Source: Cupriavidus pauculus (GTDB taxonomy: Bacteria > Pseudomonadota > Gammaproteobacteria > Burkholderiales > Burkholderiaceae). Taken from it: 64,000 bases of DNA. Positions within the stretch are counted from its first letter, which is position 1. Each line of letters opens with the position of its first letter. Of this stretch, positions 21,067 to 28,849 are shown one piece after another. Both the position numbers and the translations under genes were made by a program. The stretch lies in contig NZ_PJRP01000003.1 of the NCBI RefSeq assembly GCF_002858765.1, forward strand, positions 320,391 to 384,390, read 5' to 3'. Below the pieces are notes generated by a model, which was not told the DNA's origin, did not search any database, and saw only the letters and a list, made by a program, of their open reading frames with translations.

Positions 21067-21144
21067 GTTTTCCCTGACTGTCCCGAAATGTAAATCGAGC
21101 GTCCCCGATCGTCAAATTGCGGCGCACCGATAGCCGATACTTCG
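21067..21144 (+). promoter_or_regulatory. AraC-type activation module, copy B (BKACE promoter)
   Basis: TGTCCCG (21079-21085) and CGTCCCC (21100-21106) lie 21 bp apart, then GTCAAA (21111-21116) and candidate -10 GATACT (21136-21141), in ungapped register with copy A at 16504-16581. The centre of the block is diverged while the repeat cores and the -10 end are kept, which points to functional constraint rather than a recent duplication. Confidence 0.65.
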
Positions 21145-21180
21145 ATCACCGAAGCACGCACTCTACACAGGAGACAAAAC

Positions 21181-22239
21181 ATGCAATTCCTCGACGATTC
21201 CCTGCACCCCGAAAACATGGACAAGGTGGTCATCACCGTGGCCCCGTACGGCCCGGAGTGGATGCCCGAAGATTTCCCGGAAGACATTCCGGTCACCATG
21301 GAAGAACAGATCCAGAAGGCCGTTGATTGCTACAACGCCGGCGCCACCGTGCTGCACCTGCACGTGCGCGAACTGGACGGCAAGGGCTCGAAGCGCCTGT
21401 CCAAGTTCAACGAACTGATCGCCGGCGTGCGCGCCGCGGTGCCCGACATGATCATCCAGGTGGGCGGCTCGATCTCGTTCGCACCCGAAGACGAAGGCCA
21501 GGCCGCCGTGTGGCTGTCGGACGATACGCGCCACATGCTGGCCGATCTGACCCCGGCTCCCGACCAGGTCACCGTGGCGATCAACACCACGCAGATGAAC
21601 ATCATGGAACTGCTGTACCCCGAGTACCTGGCCGGCACGTCGCTGTCGAACCCGGCGTACATCGAGGCGTACCGCGAGATGACCGTGCCGGCCGGCCCGG
21701 GCTGGGTGGAAGAGCACCTGCGCCGCCTGTCGAACGCCGGTATCCAGCCGCACTTCCAGCTGACCGGCATCCACGCCCTGGAAACGCTTGAGCGCATGGT
21801 GCGCGCCGGCGTGTACAAGGGCCCGCTGAACCTGACGTGGATCGGCATCGGCGGTGGCTTTGACGGCCCGAACCCGTTCAACTTCTTCAACTTCATCCAT
21901 CGCGCGCCGGACGGCTGCACGCTGACCGCCGAGTCGCTGCTCAAGAACGTGCTGCCGTTCAACATGATGGCGATGGCAATGGGCCTGCACCCGCGCTGCG
22001 GCATCGAGGACACGATCATCGACCAGCACGGCAACCGCATGACGTCGGTGCAGCAGATCGAGCAGTGCGTGCGCGTGGCGCACGAGCTGGGCCGCGAGAT
22101 TGCCACGGGCAAGGAAGCGCGCGAGATCTATCGCATCGGCACCTGGTACGACAGCGCGGACGAAACGCTGGCAGCCCACGGCATGCTGCCGAACCGCCAG
22201 TCCGGCCAGAAGGCCCTGCCGCTGCGCCGCGCAGCCTGA
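21181..22239 (+). CDS. BKACE family beta-keto acid cleavage enzyme (DUF849)
   Basis: 352 residues. BKACE enzymes are Zn2+-dependent TIM barrels that condense a beta-keto acid with acetyl-CoA to give acetoacetate and a new acyl-CoA. Zn ligands H59 and H61 lie in the conserved TVLHLHVRELDGKGS stretch; IQVGGSISF and the GPLNLTWIGIGGGFDG segment are also family features. The original member (Kce) acts in lysine fermentation and others act on dehydrocarnitine; residues alone do not tell which keto acid is used here. ATG 21181 follows an ACAGGAGACAAAAC site. Confidence 0.88.
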   Translation: MQFLDDSLHPENMDKVVITVAPYGPEWMPEDFPEDIPVTMEEQIQKAVDCYNAGATVLHLHVRELDGKGSKRLSKFNELIAGVRAAVPDMIIQVGGSISFAPEDEGQAAVWLSDDTRHMLADLTPAPDQVTVAINTTQMNIMELLYPEYLAGTSLSNPAYIEAYREMTVPAGPGWVEEHLRRLSNAGIQPHFQLTGIHALETLERMVRAGVYKGPLNLTWIGIGGGFDGPNPFNFFNFIHRAPDGCTLTAESLLKNVLPFNMMAMAMGLHPRCGIEDTIIDQHGNRMTSVQQIEQCVRVAHELGREIATGKEAREIYRIGTWYDSADETLAAHGMLPNRQSGQKALPLRRAA

Positions 22240-22265
22240 TCCATCCTTTCAGCCCAAGACCCGTC

Positions 22266-22466
22266 ATGTCACAACCCACGGACACCCGGCCCGCCAACCC
22301 CTGCATCAACATCTGCCGCATGGACAGTGCGCGGCGGTACTGCCAGGGATGCCGCCGGACGTCGACCGAAATCGGCCTGTGGGACGGCATGACCGACGCG
22401 CAGCGCGCCTTCATCATCGAGGCGCTGCCTGCGCGGCGCGGTCAACCGGCGGCAGGCCAGTCCTGA
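22266..22466 (+). CDS. DUF1289 small cysteine-rich protein
   Basis: 66 residues. Typical DUF1289: PCINICRMDSARRYCQGCRRTSTEIGLW, with four Cys (C-x3-C ... C-x2-C) that could hold a metal or Fe-S cluster, then the WDGMTDAQRAFIIEALPARR helix. Function unknown; members sit beside many unrelated enzymes. Start ATG 22266 is 26 bp after the BKACE stop, so it is probably co-transcribed. Confidence 0.8.
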   Translation: MSQPTDTRPANPCINICRMDSARRYCQGCRRTSTEIGLWDGMTDAQRAFIIEALPARRGQPAAGQS

Positions 22467-22629
22467 CCGCTCCCCCGCATTCCCCGGCGACGCGCCGCAC
22501 AACGCATGCGGCGCGCGCCATCCGTTTCACCGGGTCCGCCAATTCCAACGCGACGACACTTTCCTCTACAGCCCAATGCGCGGGCAGGTCCGGCTTTCTA
22601 TACCCACAAGACCTATCATGGAGACAAAC

Positions 22630-23607
22630 ATGCCGAACCAACCTGCCCCCCTTCGCATGCGCCGCGCCATCCTTGCGGCCATCATGACGCTGGCGATGCC
22701 GGCCGCCATGGCCTGGACCAGCAAGCCCGTGCGCGTGCTGGTGCCCGCGCCTGCCGGCGGCACCATGGATGTCATGGCGCGCGTGCTGGCCGAACAGCTG
22801 GCTGCCGACCTGGGCCAATCCGTCGTGGTCGACAACAAGCCGGGCGGCGGTGGTGCCATTGCCATCAACACGATGCTGGCCGCGCCCGCCGATGGCCAGA
22901 CCATCATGGTGACGGCCACCAATGTGCTGACCGAAGTGCCGCAGGTGCAGAAGACGCCGTACGACACCATGAAGGACGTTCGACCGCTGGCGGCGGTTGG
23001 CCGCTCGCGCATGGTGCTGGTGGGCGCGCCGAACCTGCCGGCCAAGGATCTCAAGAGCCTGATCGCGTATGCCAAGGCCAACCCGGGCAAGCTCAGCTTT
23101 GCCTCGTACAGCGCGGGCACGGCATCGCACTACGCTGGCGCCATCATGAACCAGGAAGCCGGCATGGACCTGCAGCACGTGCCGTTCGCCGGCTCGGGCC
23201 CCGCGCTGGCGCAAGTCATGGGCGGCCAGATCCCGCTGATGTATGACGGCATGGTGACCTCGCTGCCGATGATCCGCGCCGGCAAGCTGCAGCCCTACGC
23301 CGTGGCGTCCCGGACGCGCTCGCCGCTGCTGCCGCAGGTGCCGACGTTTGCCGAGCAGGGCTATCCCGATATCGACTTCAGCAACTGGGTGGGCGTCATT
23401 GCGTCGGCGCAGATGCCGGCCGACGTGGCCCAGAAGATCCAGAGCGCGGTGTACAAGGCCGCGGCCAACCCCAAGGTGCGCGAGCGCCTGGAGACGCTTG
23501 GCTACGAGCCGATGCCGGTGCAGTCGCTGCAGGACCTGAACCAGTCCCTGCACGCCGAATACGACCGCAACGCCGGCATCGTCAAGACGTTCAACATCAA
23601 GCCGTAA
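22630..23607 (+). CDS. Bug-type (TctC) periplasmic solute-binding protein
   Basis: 325 residues. The signal peptide (RAILAAIMTLAMPAAMAW) is followed by SKPVRVLVPAPAGGTMDVMARVLAEQL and the DNKPGGGGAIAINTMLAAPADGQTIM family motif. Two ATGs compete (22618, 22630); 22630 is preferred because GGAGA sits 5 nt upstream. The protein should bind an organic acid in the periplasm. No TctA/B partner is nearby. It is downstream of BKACE and DUF1289 and likely belongs to the same catabolic unit. Confidence 0.85.
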   Translation: MPNQPAPLRMRRAILAAIMTLAMPAAMAWTSKPVRVLVPAPAGGTMDVMARVLAEQLAADLGQSVVVDNKPGGGGAIAINTMLAAPADGQTIMVTATNVLTEVPQVQKTPYDTMKDVRPLAAVGRSRMVLVGAPNLPAKDLKSLIAYAKANPGKLSFASYSAGTASHYAGAIMNQEAGMDLQHVPFAGSGPALAQVMGGQIPLMYDGMVTSLPMIRAGKLQPYAVASRTRSPLLPQVPTFAEQGYPDIDFSNWVGVIASAQMPADVAQKIQSAVYKAAANPKVRERLETLGYEPMPVQSLQDLNQSLHAEYDRNAGIVKTFNIKP

Positions 23608-23643
23608 CCGCATCACCCCGCCACCCGCAACACGCTACCCCCC

Positions 23644-23670
23644 AGGCCGTTATTGCAACGGCCTTTCTCT
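23644..23670 (+). terminator. Terminator after the Bug receptor
   Basis: AGGCCGTT (23644-23651) pairs with AACGGCCT (23657-23664) over a 5-nt loop, followed by the T-rich TTCTCTT. Confidence 0.7.
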
Positions 23671-23676
23671 TGCCCT

Positions 23677-23700
23677 ATAGTTAGCTTCATGGCTAACTAT
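23677..23700. promoter_or_regulatory. Perfect 9-6-9 palindrome over the ArsR start codon
   Basis: ATAGTTAGC (23677-23685) and GCTAACTAT (23692-23700) flank TTCATG, whose ATG is the start codon of the ArsR-type gene. A dyad in this position is a natural autorepression operator, with the protein blocking initiation at its own translation start. The symmetry is seen; the binding is inferred. Confidence 0.6.
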
Positions 23701-24048
23701 CAAGACTCGGTGAGCGACGTCTTTCACGCGCTTGCCGATCCCACCCGCTGCGCCATCGTCTGCGCGCTGGTCGGCGGCGCGCAGACGGTGTCGTCGCTGG
23801 CGGCGCCGTTCGACATGGCGCTGCCGTCGTTCATGAAGCACGTGACGGTGCTGGAACGCAGCGGCCTGATCCGCACCAGCAAGGCCGGGCGCACTCGCAC
23901 CTGCGAACTGGTGCCGGAAACGCTCTCGCAAGCCGAGCAGTGGCTGGCCGAGCAGCGCGCGGTGTGGGAAGCCAGATCCGACCGCATGGTCGATTTCGTC
24001 GAGCGACTGCATCAAGAGGAGCAAACCCATGCCGGAAAACGCCGCTGA
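23689..24048 (+). CDS. ArsR family winged-helix repressor
   Basis: 119 residues. SDVFHALADPTRCAIVCALVGGAQTVSSLAAPFDMALPSFMKHVTVLERSGLIRTSKAGRTRTCEL is the canonical ArsR HTH. It has no clear metal-binding Cys cluster and belongs to the group paired with SRPBCC proteins, which usually do not sense arsenic. Start ATG 23689 lies inside a perfect palindrome. Its 3' end overlaps the SRPBCC gene by 20 bp, implying translational coupling. Confidence 0.88.
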   Translation: MANYQDSVSDVFHALADPTRCAIVCALVGGAQTVSSLAAPFDMALPSFMKHVTVLERSGLIRTSKAGRTRTCELVPETLSQAEQWLAEQRAVWEARSDRMVDFVERLHQEEQTHAGKRR

Positions 24049-24505
24049 ATCCCGCGATCTCGTGATTTCCCGCGTGCTGCGCGCGCCAAGGTCCGCGCTC
24101 TGGCGCGCCTGGTCGGACCCCGCCCTGCTCAAGGAATGGTGGTGCCCCAAGCCGTGGACCACACAGGTGCGCGACTTCGACCTGCGGCCGGGCGGCAACT
24201 TCCATACCTTCATGCAGGGGCCGGACGGCGGCACCAGCGACAACCCGGGCTGCTTCCTCGAAGTCGTGCCGCAATCGCGCCTGGTGTTCACGTCGATGCT
24301 GACTGGCGGCTGGCGCCCGCACAAGCCCTGGCTCGGCTTCACCGCGATCATCACGATGGAGGACGACCCCGGCGGCAGCCGCTATATCGCCCGGGTCATG
24401 CACCCCGACGACGCCACGCGCGACCAGCACGAGAAAATGGGCTTCTTCGACGGCTGGGACACCGTCATCACGCAACTCGACGCCTTCGCCTCGACATTGC
24501 GCTGA
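24029..24505 (+). CDS. SRPBCC/AHSA1 domain protein
   Basis: 158 residues, START-like fold. It opens DLVISRVLRAPRSALWRAWSDPALLKEWWCPKPW, typical of AHSA1-type proteins, and ends GFFDGWDTVITQLDAFASTL, also family-typical. It probably binds a hydrophobic ligand in the cytosol. It overlaps and is coupled to the preceding ArsR regulator, a very common pairing in proteobacteria. Ligand unknown. Confidence 0.87.
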   Translation: MPENAAESRDLVISRVLRAPRSALWRAWSDPALLKEWWCPKPWTTQVRDFDLRPGGNFHTFMQGPDGGTSDNPGCFLEVVPQSRLVFTSMLTGGWRPHKPWLGFTAIITMEDDPGGSRYIARVMHPDDATRDQHEKMGFFDGWDTVITQLDAFASTLR

Positions 24506-24563
24506 GCTGGGCTGGGCTGAACCGAGCGCGCCTGGCGATGGTGGGCTCGGCCGCGTGGCGCGT

Positions 24564-25460
24564 TCAGGGCGGCAGCAGTGCGGTCCGGGCTGCCGCCAGC
24601 ACTTCGCTGGTCAACCCCTCCAGCAGGCCCGATGCCGCGCGTGCGTGCTGCCAGTGCAGCGGCACGTCCAGCGGCGTTTCGGGCACCAGTTCCACCAGCG
24701 TACCGGCCTTCAGATAGCCATCGATCATGGCCTGCGGATGCATGCCCCAGCCCATGCCGGCCAGCGCCGCCGTGACAAACGCATACGACGACGGCAGGGT
24801 GTGCCGGGGCAGTTGCACTGGCCTGTGACATAGCCGGTTCACCCAGCGCGCCTGCAGTTCGTCCTTGGCATTGAATACCAGGCTCGGCGCCTGGGCGAGA
24901 CTGCCGGCTCCCACGCCGGCGGCGAGATGGCGCGCCACGAACGCCGGGCTGGCCGCCGCCACATAGCGCATGGCCCCCAGCGGACGGCTGTTGCATCCGG
25001 CCGCCGGCCGCGCCGTGGCCGTCACGGCGGCCAGTACGGCGCCGCTGCGCAGCCATTCGGTCGTGTGGTCCTGGTCGTCGACCGCCACCTCCATCAAAAC
25101 CGGATGCCGCGCCGCAAAGGCCGCAATCGGTTGCGCCAGCCAGGTGGCCAGGCTGTCGGCGTTCACGGCCACCGGCAACGGCACACGGGCCTCGCCTTCC
25201 GTCGCCAGCGCCGGCAGCGCCCCTTGCAACGCCTGTTCGAGCAACCGCACGTGATCGACGTGCTGGCACAGCCGGCGGCCGGTTTCGGTGGCACGGCAGG
25301 GGCTCTCGCGGATCACCAGCGCGCAGCCCACGCGTTCCTCCAGCATGCGGATGCGCTGCGAAATGGCCGACGGCGTGACATGAAGGGCGCGGGCCGCCCG
25401 CTCGAAGCTGCCCTCGCGCACAACGGCGGCCAGGGCGGAAAGCGCGGCATAGTCGAGCAT
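24564..25460 (-). CDS. argP: ArgP/LysG-type LysR regulator of basic amino-acid export
   Basis: 298 residues. MLDYAALSALAAVVREGSFERAARALHVTPSAISQRIRMLEERVGCALVIRE is the characteristic ArgP (IciA/LysG) N-terminus. The effector domain keeps the VAVNADSLATWL segment that in relatives contacts Lys or Arg. It is divergent from a LysE/ArgO exporter, the standard arrangement, and would activate export when basic amino acids accumulate. Confidence 0.88.
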   Translation of the reverse strand: MLDYAALSALAAVVREGSFERAARALHVTPSAISQRIRMLEERVGCALVIRESPCRATETGRRLCQHVDHVRLLEQALQGALPALATEGEARVPLPVAVNADSLATWLAQPIAAFAARHPVLMEVAVDDQDHTTEWLRSGAVLAAVTATARPAAGCNSRPLGAMRYVAAASPAFVARHLAAGVGAGSLAQAPSLVFNAKDELQARWVNRLCHRPVQLPRHTLPSSYAFVTAALAGMGWGMHPQAMIDGYLKAGTLVELVPETPLDVPLHWQHARAASGLLEGLTSEVLAAARTALLPP

Positions 25461-25482
25461 GATGGAGTCTGGCTAATGTCGA

Positions 25483-25506
25483 TGAAGATTGTTTAGTTTG
25501 TCTTCA
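25483..25506. promoter_or_regulatory. Probable ArgP operator in the argP-argO intergenic region
   Basis: TGAAGA (25483-25488) and TCTTCA (25501-25506) form a perfect 6-12-6 dyad around an A+T-rich centre, in the 72 bp between the divergent genes. The position fits a LysR-type recognition site, just upstream of the argO start at 25533. Confidence 0.5.
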
Positions 25507-25532
25507 CCGCACGCCGATGGCAAGCTTGCGCC

Positions 25533-26213
25533 ATGAATCCGACCGACGTCCTGACTCCCGCCGTGCCACCCGGTTTTGCCGTCCTGCTGCAGGGCCTGGC
25601 CCTGAGCCTGGGCCTGATCGTCGCCATTGGCGCACAAAACGCGTTCGTGCTGCGCCAGGGCCTGCGCCGCGAGCACGTGGGCAGCGTGGTGCTGCTCTGC
25701 GCACTGGCCGACGCGCTGCTGATTGCCGCCGGCGTCATGGGCATGGCCCGCGCCCTGGGTGAACGGCCCGCGCTGGCCGCCGCGCTGGCACTGGCCGGTG
25801 CGGTGTTCCTGGCCTGCTACGGCTGGCAGGCATGGCGCCGCGCGCACCGGCAGCAAACGCTGCAGGCTGCAGATGCCCCGGCCAGCGTCGCCCGAGGCGC
25901 CGTGCTGGCGCAGGCCCTGGCCTTCACGTTGCTGAATCCGCATGTCTACCTGGACACCGTGCTGCTGGTGGGCAGCATCGGCGCGCAACAGCCCGCCGCC
26001 ATGCGTGGATGGTTCGTGGCGGGTGCCAGCGTCGGCAGCCTGGCCTGGTTCGGCGCGCTGGGATTCGGTGCGCGATGGCTTGCGCCGTGGTTTGCCAATC
26101 CGCGCGCCTGGCAGATGCTGGACCGCCTGGTCGGCGTGACCATGCTGGTGCTTTCGGCACTGCTGGTGCGGCACGCCATCGGCGGATTCCGAGCCCTCGA
26201 CTGGCTGTCGTAA
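25533..26213 (+). CDS. argO: LysE/ArgO family basic amino-acid exporter
   Basis: 226 residues with six hydrophobic segments. GLALSLGLIVAIGAQNAFVLRQGLRREHV is the LysE/ArgO signature, and LLNPHVYLDTVLLVGSIGAQ is the conserved TM4-5 segment with an Asp. It exports arginine and/or lysine, preventing their toxic build-up. It is divergent from its probable activator argP. No signal peptide is expected. Confidence 0.88.
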   Translation: MNPTDVLTPAVPPGFAVLLQGLALSLGLIVAIGAQNAFVLRQGLRREHVGSVVLLCALADALLIAAGVMGMARALGERPALAAALALAGAVFLACYGWQAWRRAHRQQTLQAADAPASVARGAVLAQALAFTLLNPHVYLDTVLLVGSIGAQQPAAMRGWFVAGASVGSLAWFGALGFGARWLAPWFANPRAWQMLDRLVGVTMLVLSALLVRHAIGGFRALDWLS

Positions 26214-26216
26214 ACG

Positions 26217-26262
26217 CAAAAAGGCCGCCCTCCAAGCCGGGGAGGGGGCGGCCATCAATTTT
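26217..26262. terminator. Bidirectional terminator between argO and acyl-CoA synthetase
   Basis: GGCCGCCCTCC (26223-26233) pairs with GGAGGGGGCGGCC (26241-26253) with a 2-nt bulge. An A-run precedes and a T-rich tail follows. It serves two convergent genes. Confidence 0.75.
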
Positions 26263-26272
26263 CCCTTTCGCC

Positions 26273-27922
26273 TCAGGCTGCTTTCTTTTCCCGCAGCAGC
26301 TTCTTGTCAATCTTGCCCACGCTCGTCTTCGGAATCGCCGCGACGAACGCGATACGGTCGCTTTCCGGCACCGCGAACTTGCTCAGGCGCTGCGCTTCCA
26401 CGTGGCCAAGCAGCACCGTGCGGATCTGCTGGGCATCTACCTCGATGCCAGCCTTGCGCACCACGTAGGCCATCGGCCGCTCGCCCCAGCGTGCGTCGGG
26501 CACGCCCACCACCGCGCATTCCTGCACGCCGTGTACCTGGGTAACGAGGTTCTCGATCTCGATCGACGACACCCATTCGCCGCCGGTCTTGATCACGTCC
26601 TTGAGCCGGTCCACGATCTGCACGAATCCATCCTCGCCCCTCACCGCCACGTCCTGCGTGTGCAGGTAGCCATCGGCCCACAGGTCTTCCGATGCGGACG
26701 GCTTGCGGAAGTACGACTTGGTCAGATACGGCGCGCGCAGCACGATTTCGCCCTGCGCCTTGCCGTCGTGCGGCACGTCGCGCATATCGGGGCCAACGAT
26801 GCGGAAGTCGGCCAGCGGCACCGGGCGGCCCGTGGCGCAGCGCATGCGCACCTCCTCTTCGCGGGTCAGCGGCACATGACCCGGCGGCAACTGGGCCAGC
26901 GCCACGATGGGGCCCGTCTCCGACATGCCGTAGCCGGCAAAGATGTCGATGCCGCGCGCCAGCGCCGCCTCGCACAGCACAGGCGGCAGAGCCGATCCGC
27001 CGATGATCATCTTCCAGCCCCACAGGTTGTGCGCGCCTTCGTCCGCCGCCTGCAACAGCATCTGCAGGATGGTCGGCACGCAGTGCGAGAACGTGACCTT
27101 TTCGGTCTTGTGCAACTGCAGCAGCGTCGCCGGCACGTAGCGGCCCGGCAGCACGGTGCGCAGGCCCAGCATGATCGCCACGTAGGGCATGCCCCAGGCC
27201 ATCACGTGGAACATCGGCGTGATCGGCATGTACACGTCTTCGCGGTGCATGCGCTGGCCTTCACGTGGCGCGCACAGGCTGGTGGCCGTGGTCAGCGTGT
27301 GCAGCACGATGTCGCGATGGCTGTAGCACACACCCTTGGGGTCTCCCGTGGTGCCCGTGGTGTAGAACGTGGTGGCCTTGGTGCGCTCGTCAAACTCCGG
27401 GAAATCGAACTCCGGCGCAGCGGCGCCCAGCAGGGCCTCGTATTCGCCCTCGAACGGCAGGGTGCCGGCAGGCACGTCCTGGCCATCGGCCATCAGCACG
27501 AAGCGCGGCTGGCGTACCAGGCCGTCGCGGATCTGCTCCAGCACCGGCAGGAAATCCGGATGTACCAGCACCACGTCGGCGCCGGCGTCGTTCAGCGTGT
27601 AGAGGATCTGCTGCTGCGACAGCCGCACGTTCACCGTGAACAGGGTAGCGCCCATCATCGGCACGCCAAAGTAGCACTCCAGGTAGCGATGGCTGTCCCA
27701 GTCCATCACGGCCACGGTGCTGCCGTGACGCACGCCCAGGATCCCCAGCGCATTGGCGAGCTTGCCCAGGCGCTGGTGGAAATCGCGATACGTGTAACGC
27801 ATCTCGCCTCGATAGCTGATCTCCTGATCGCCATACAGGCTCATCGCGTTGGTCAGCAGCTGCTTGACCAGCAGCGGGTAGGCGTATGCCGAGGGGGTGG
27901 TAACGACGAGGTTGTCCTTCAT
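26273..27922 (-). CDS. Medium/long-chain acyl-CoA synthetase (AMP-forming)
   Basis: 549 residues. It carries the ANL P-loop TTFYTTGTTGDPKGVCYSHR (A3), the GYGMSETGP adenylate motif, GYLHTQDVAV, and the hinge/catalytic DRLKDVIKTGGEWVSSIEIENLV; the C-terminal lysine motif is PKTSVGKIDKKLLRE. It activates a carboxylic acid to acyl-CoA through an acyl-AMP. The start is uncertain: 27922 gives a natural MKDNLVVTTPSAYAYPLLVKQLL N-terminus; 27946 and 27967 are alternatives. It is last in a three-gene operon after TauD-like dioxygenase and quinone oxidoreductase. Confidence 0.87.
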   Translation of the reverse strand: MKDNLVVTTPSAYAYPLLVKQLLTNAMSLYGDQEISYRGEMRYTYRDFHQRLGKLANALGILGVRHGSTVAVMDWDSHRYLECYFGVPMMGATLFTVNVRLSQQQILYTLNDAGADVVLVHPDFLPVLEQIRDGLVRQPRFVLMADGQDVPAGTLPFEGEYEALLGAAAPEFDFPEFDERTKATTFYTTGTTGDPKGVCYSHRDIVLHTLTTATSLCAPREGQRMHREDVYMPITPMFHVMAWGMPYVAIMLGLRTVLPGRYVPATLLQLHKTEKVTFSHCVPTILQMLLQAADEGAHNLWGWKMIIGGSALPPVLCEAALARGIDIFAGYGMSETGPIVALAQLPPGHVPLTREEEVRMRCATGRPVPLADFRIVGPDMRDVPHDGKAQGEIVLRAPYLTKSYFRKPSASEDLWADGYLHTQDVAVRGEDGFVQIVDRLKDVIKTGGEWVSSIEIENLVTQVHGVQECAVVGVPDARWGERPMAYVVRKAGIEVDAQQIRTVLLGHVEAQRLSKFAVPESDRIAFVAAIPKTSVGKIDKKLLREKKAA

Positions 27923-27981
27923 GCCTGCTCTGTCCTTCATGTCCATCACGTCTTGCGGGTTCTGCATGATCCGTACGCGGA

Positions 27982-28830
27982 TCAGTACGGCACGCTGCCG
28001 ATGATGCCGGCGCGTTCCATCTTGCGGTGGCACGGTGCGTAGTCCATCACCGCGTAGTGCTGGGTGGCCGTGTTGTCCCAGATCGCCACGCTGTTGGGTT
28101 CCCAGCGCCAGCGCACCTGGAATTCCGGGATGTACGCCTGCGACACCAGATAGCGCAGCAGGTCGGCCGCGCCCGGGTTGGCATCCTGGCCGTAGCGCAC
28201 CCGCGCTGGCGTGTGGTAATTGGTGAAGTGCGAGGTGAACGCGTTCACGTACAGCACCTTCTCGCCGGTATCGGGATGCGTGCGCACCACCGGGTGTTCC
28301 GCATCGGGGAACTGGGCCTTGAGCGCCAGCCGCTTTTCGATCGGCATGGCCGCGCCGAAGCTGGCCTCGATGCTGTGGCGGGCGCGCAGGTCGGCAATCT
28401 GTTCCTTGACTGTGTCGGGCAGCCGCTCGTAGGCCAGCGCCATGTTGGCCCACATCGTGTCGCCACCGACCGGCGGGCATTCGATGCAGCGCAGCACGGC
28501 GCCAAACTGCGGCGCCTCGCGCCAGGTGGTGTCCGAGTGCCAGCTGTTCTCGTAGCGGTCGTTCGGCTGGTCCGGGCGCTTGTAGATGCGCACGAGGCCC
28601 GGATATTCCGGATCGCTGCCCGCGACCGGGTGGTCTTCCAGCTCGCCGAAGCGGCGGGCAAATGCCACGTGCTCGGCACGGCTGAACTGCTGGTTGCGCA
28701 GGAACAGCACGCGGTGCTTCAGCAGTTGCGCACGGATCTCCCCAAACAGGTCGTCGTTGCGCACGGCTTCGGCCAGATCCACGCCCACCAGCTCGGCGCC
28801 CAGGGCACAGCTTAGTTGTTGTACTTTCAT
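27982..28830 (-). CDS. TauD/TfdA family Fe(II)/2-oxoglutarate dioxygenase
   Basis: 282 residues. The Fe triad is H98-x-D100 (SWHSDTTW) and H258 (NTATQHYAVMDY); R269 is placed to bind 2-oxoglutarate. The family hydroxylates small organic substrates such as taurine, 2,4-D or alkyl sulfates. The substrate is not deducible here. ATG 28830 is preceded by GGAGACAGTC. It lies between quinone oxidoreductase and acyl-CoA synthetase, so it may release or modify an acid that is then CoA-activated. Confidence 0.88.
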   Translation of the reverse strand: MKVQQLSCALGAELVGVDLAEAVRNDDLFGEIRAQLLKHRVLFLRNQQFSRAEHVAFARRFGELEDHPVAGSDPEYPGLVRIYKRPDQPNDRYENSWHSDTTWREAPQFGAVLRCIECPPVGGDTMWANMALAYERLPDTVKEQIADLRARHSIEASFGAAMPIEKRLALKAQFPDAEHPVVRTHPDTGEKVLYVNAFTSHFTNYHTPARVRYGQDANPGAADLLRYLVSQAYIPEFQVRWRWEPNSVAIWDNTATQHYAVMDYAPCHRKMERAGIIGSVPY

Positions 28831-28849
28831 GACTGTCTCCTCAAATTCC

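Noticed and set aside
25832..28042. Very long plus-strand open frame (about 736 codons)
   Set aside because: It is antisense to the acyl-CoA synthetase and out of frame with argO. The composition is His/Arg/Gln-rich, the typical complement of a high-GC gene, with no domain.
26273..28480. Possible TauD-acyl-CoA synthetase fusion in one open frame
   Set aside because: The extension upstream of 27967 reads a different frame of the TauD gene and has no family-like sequence. The ligase begins near 27922.
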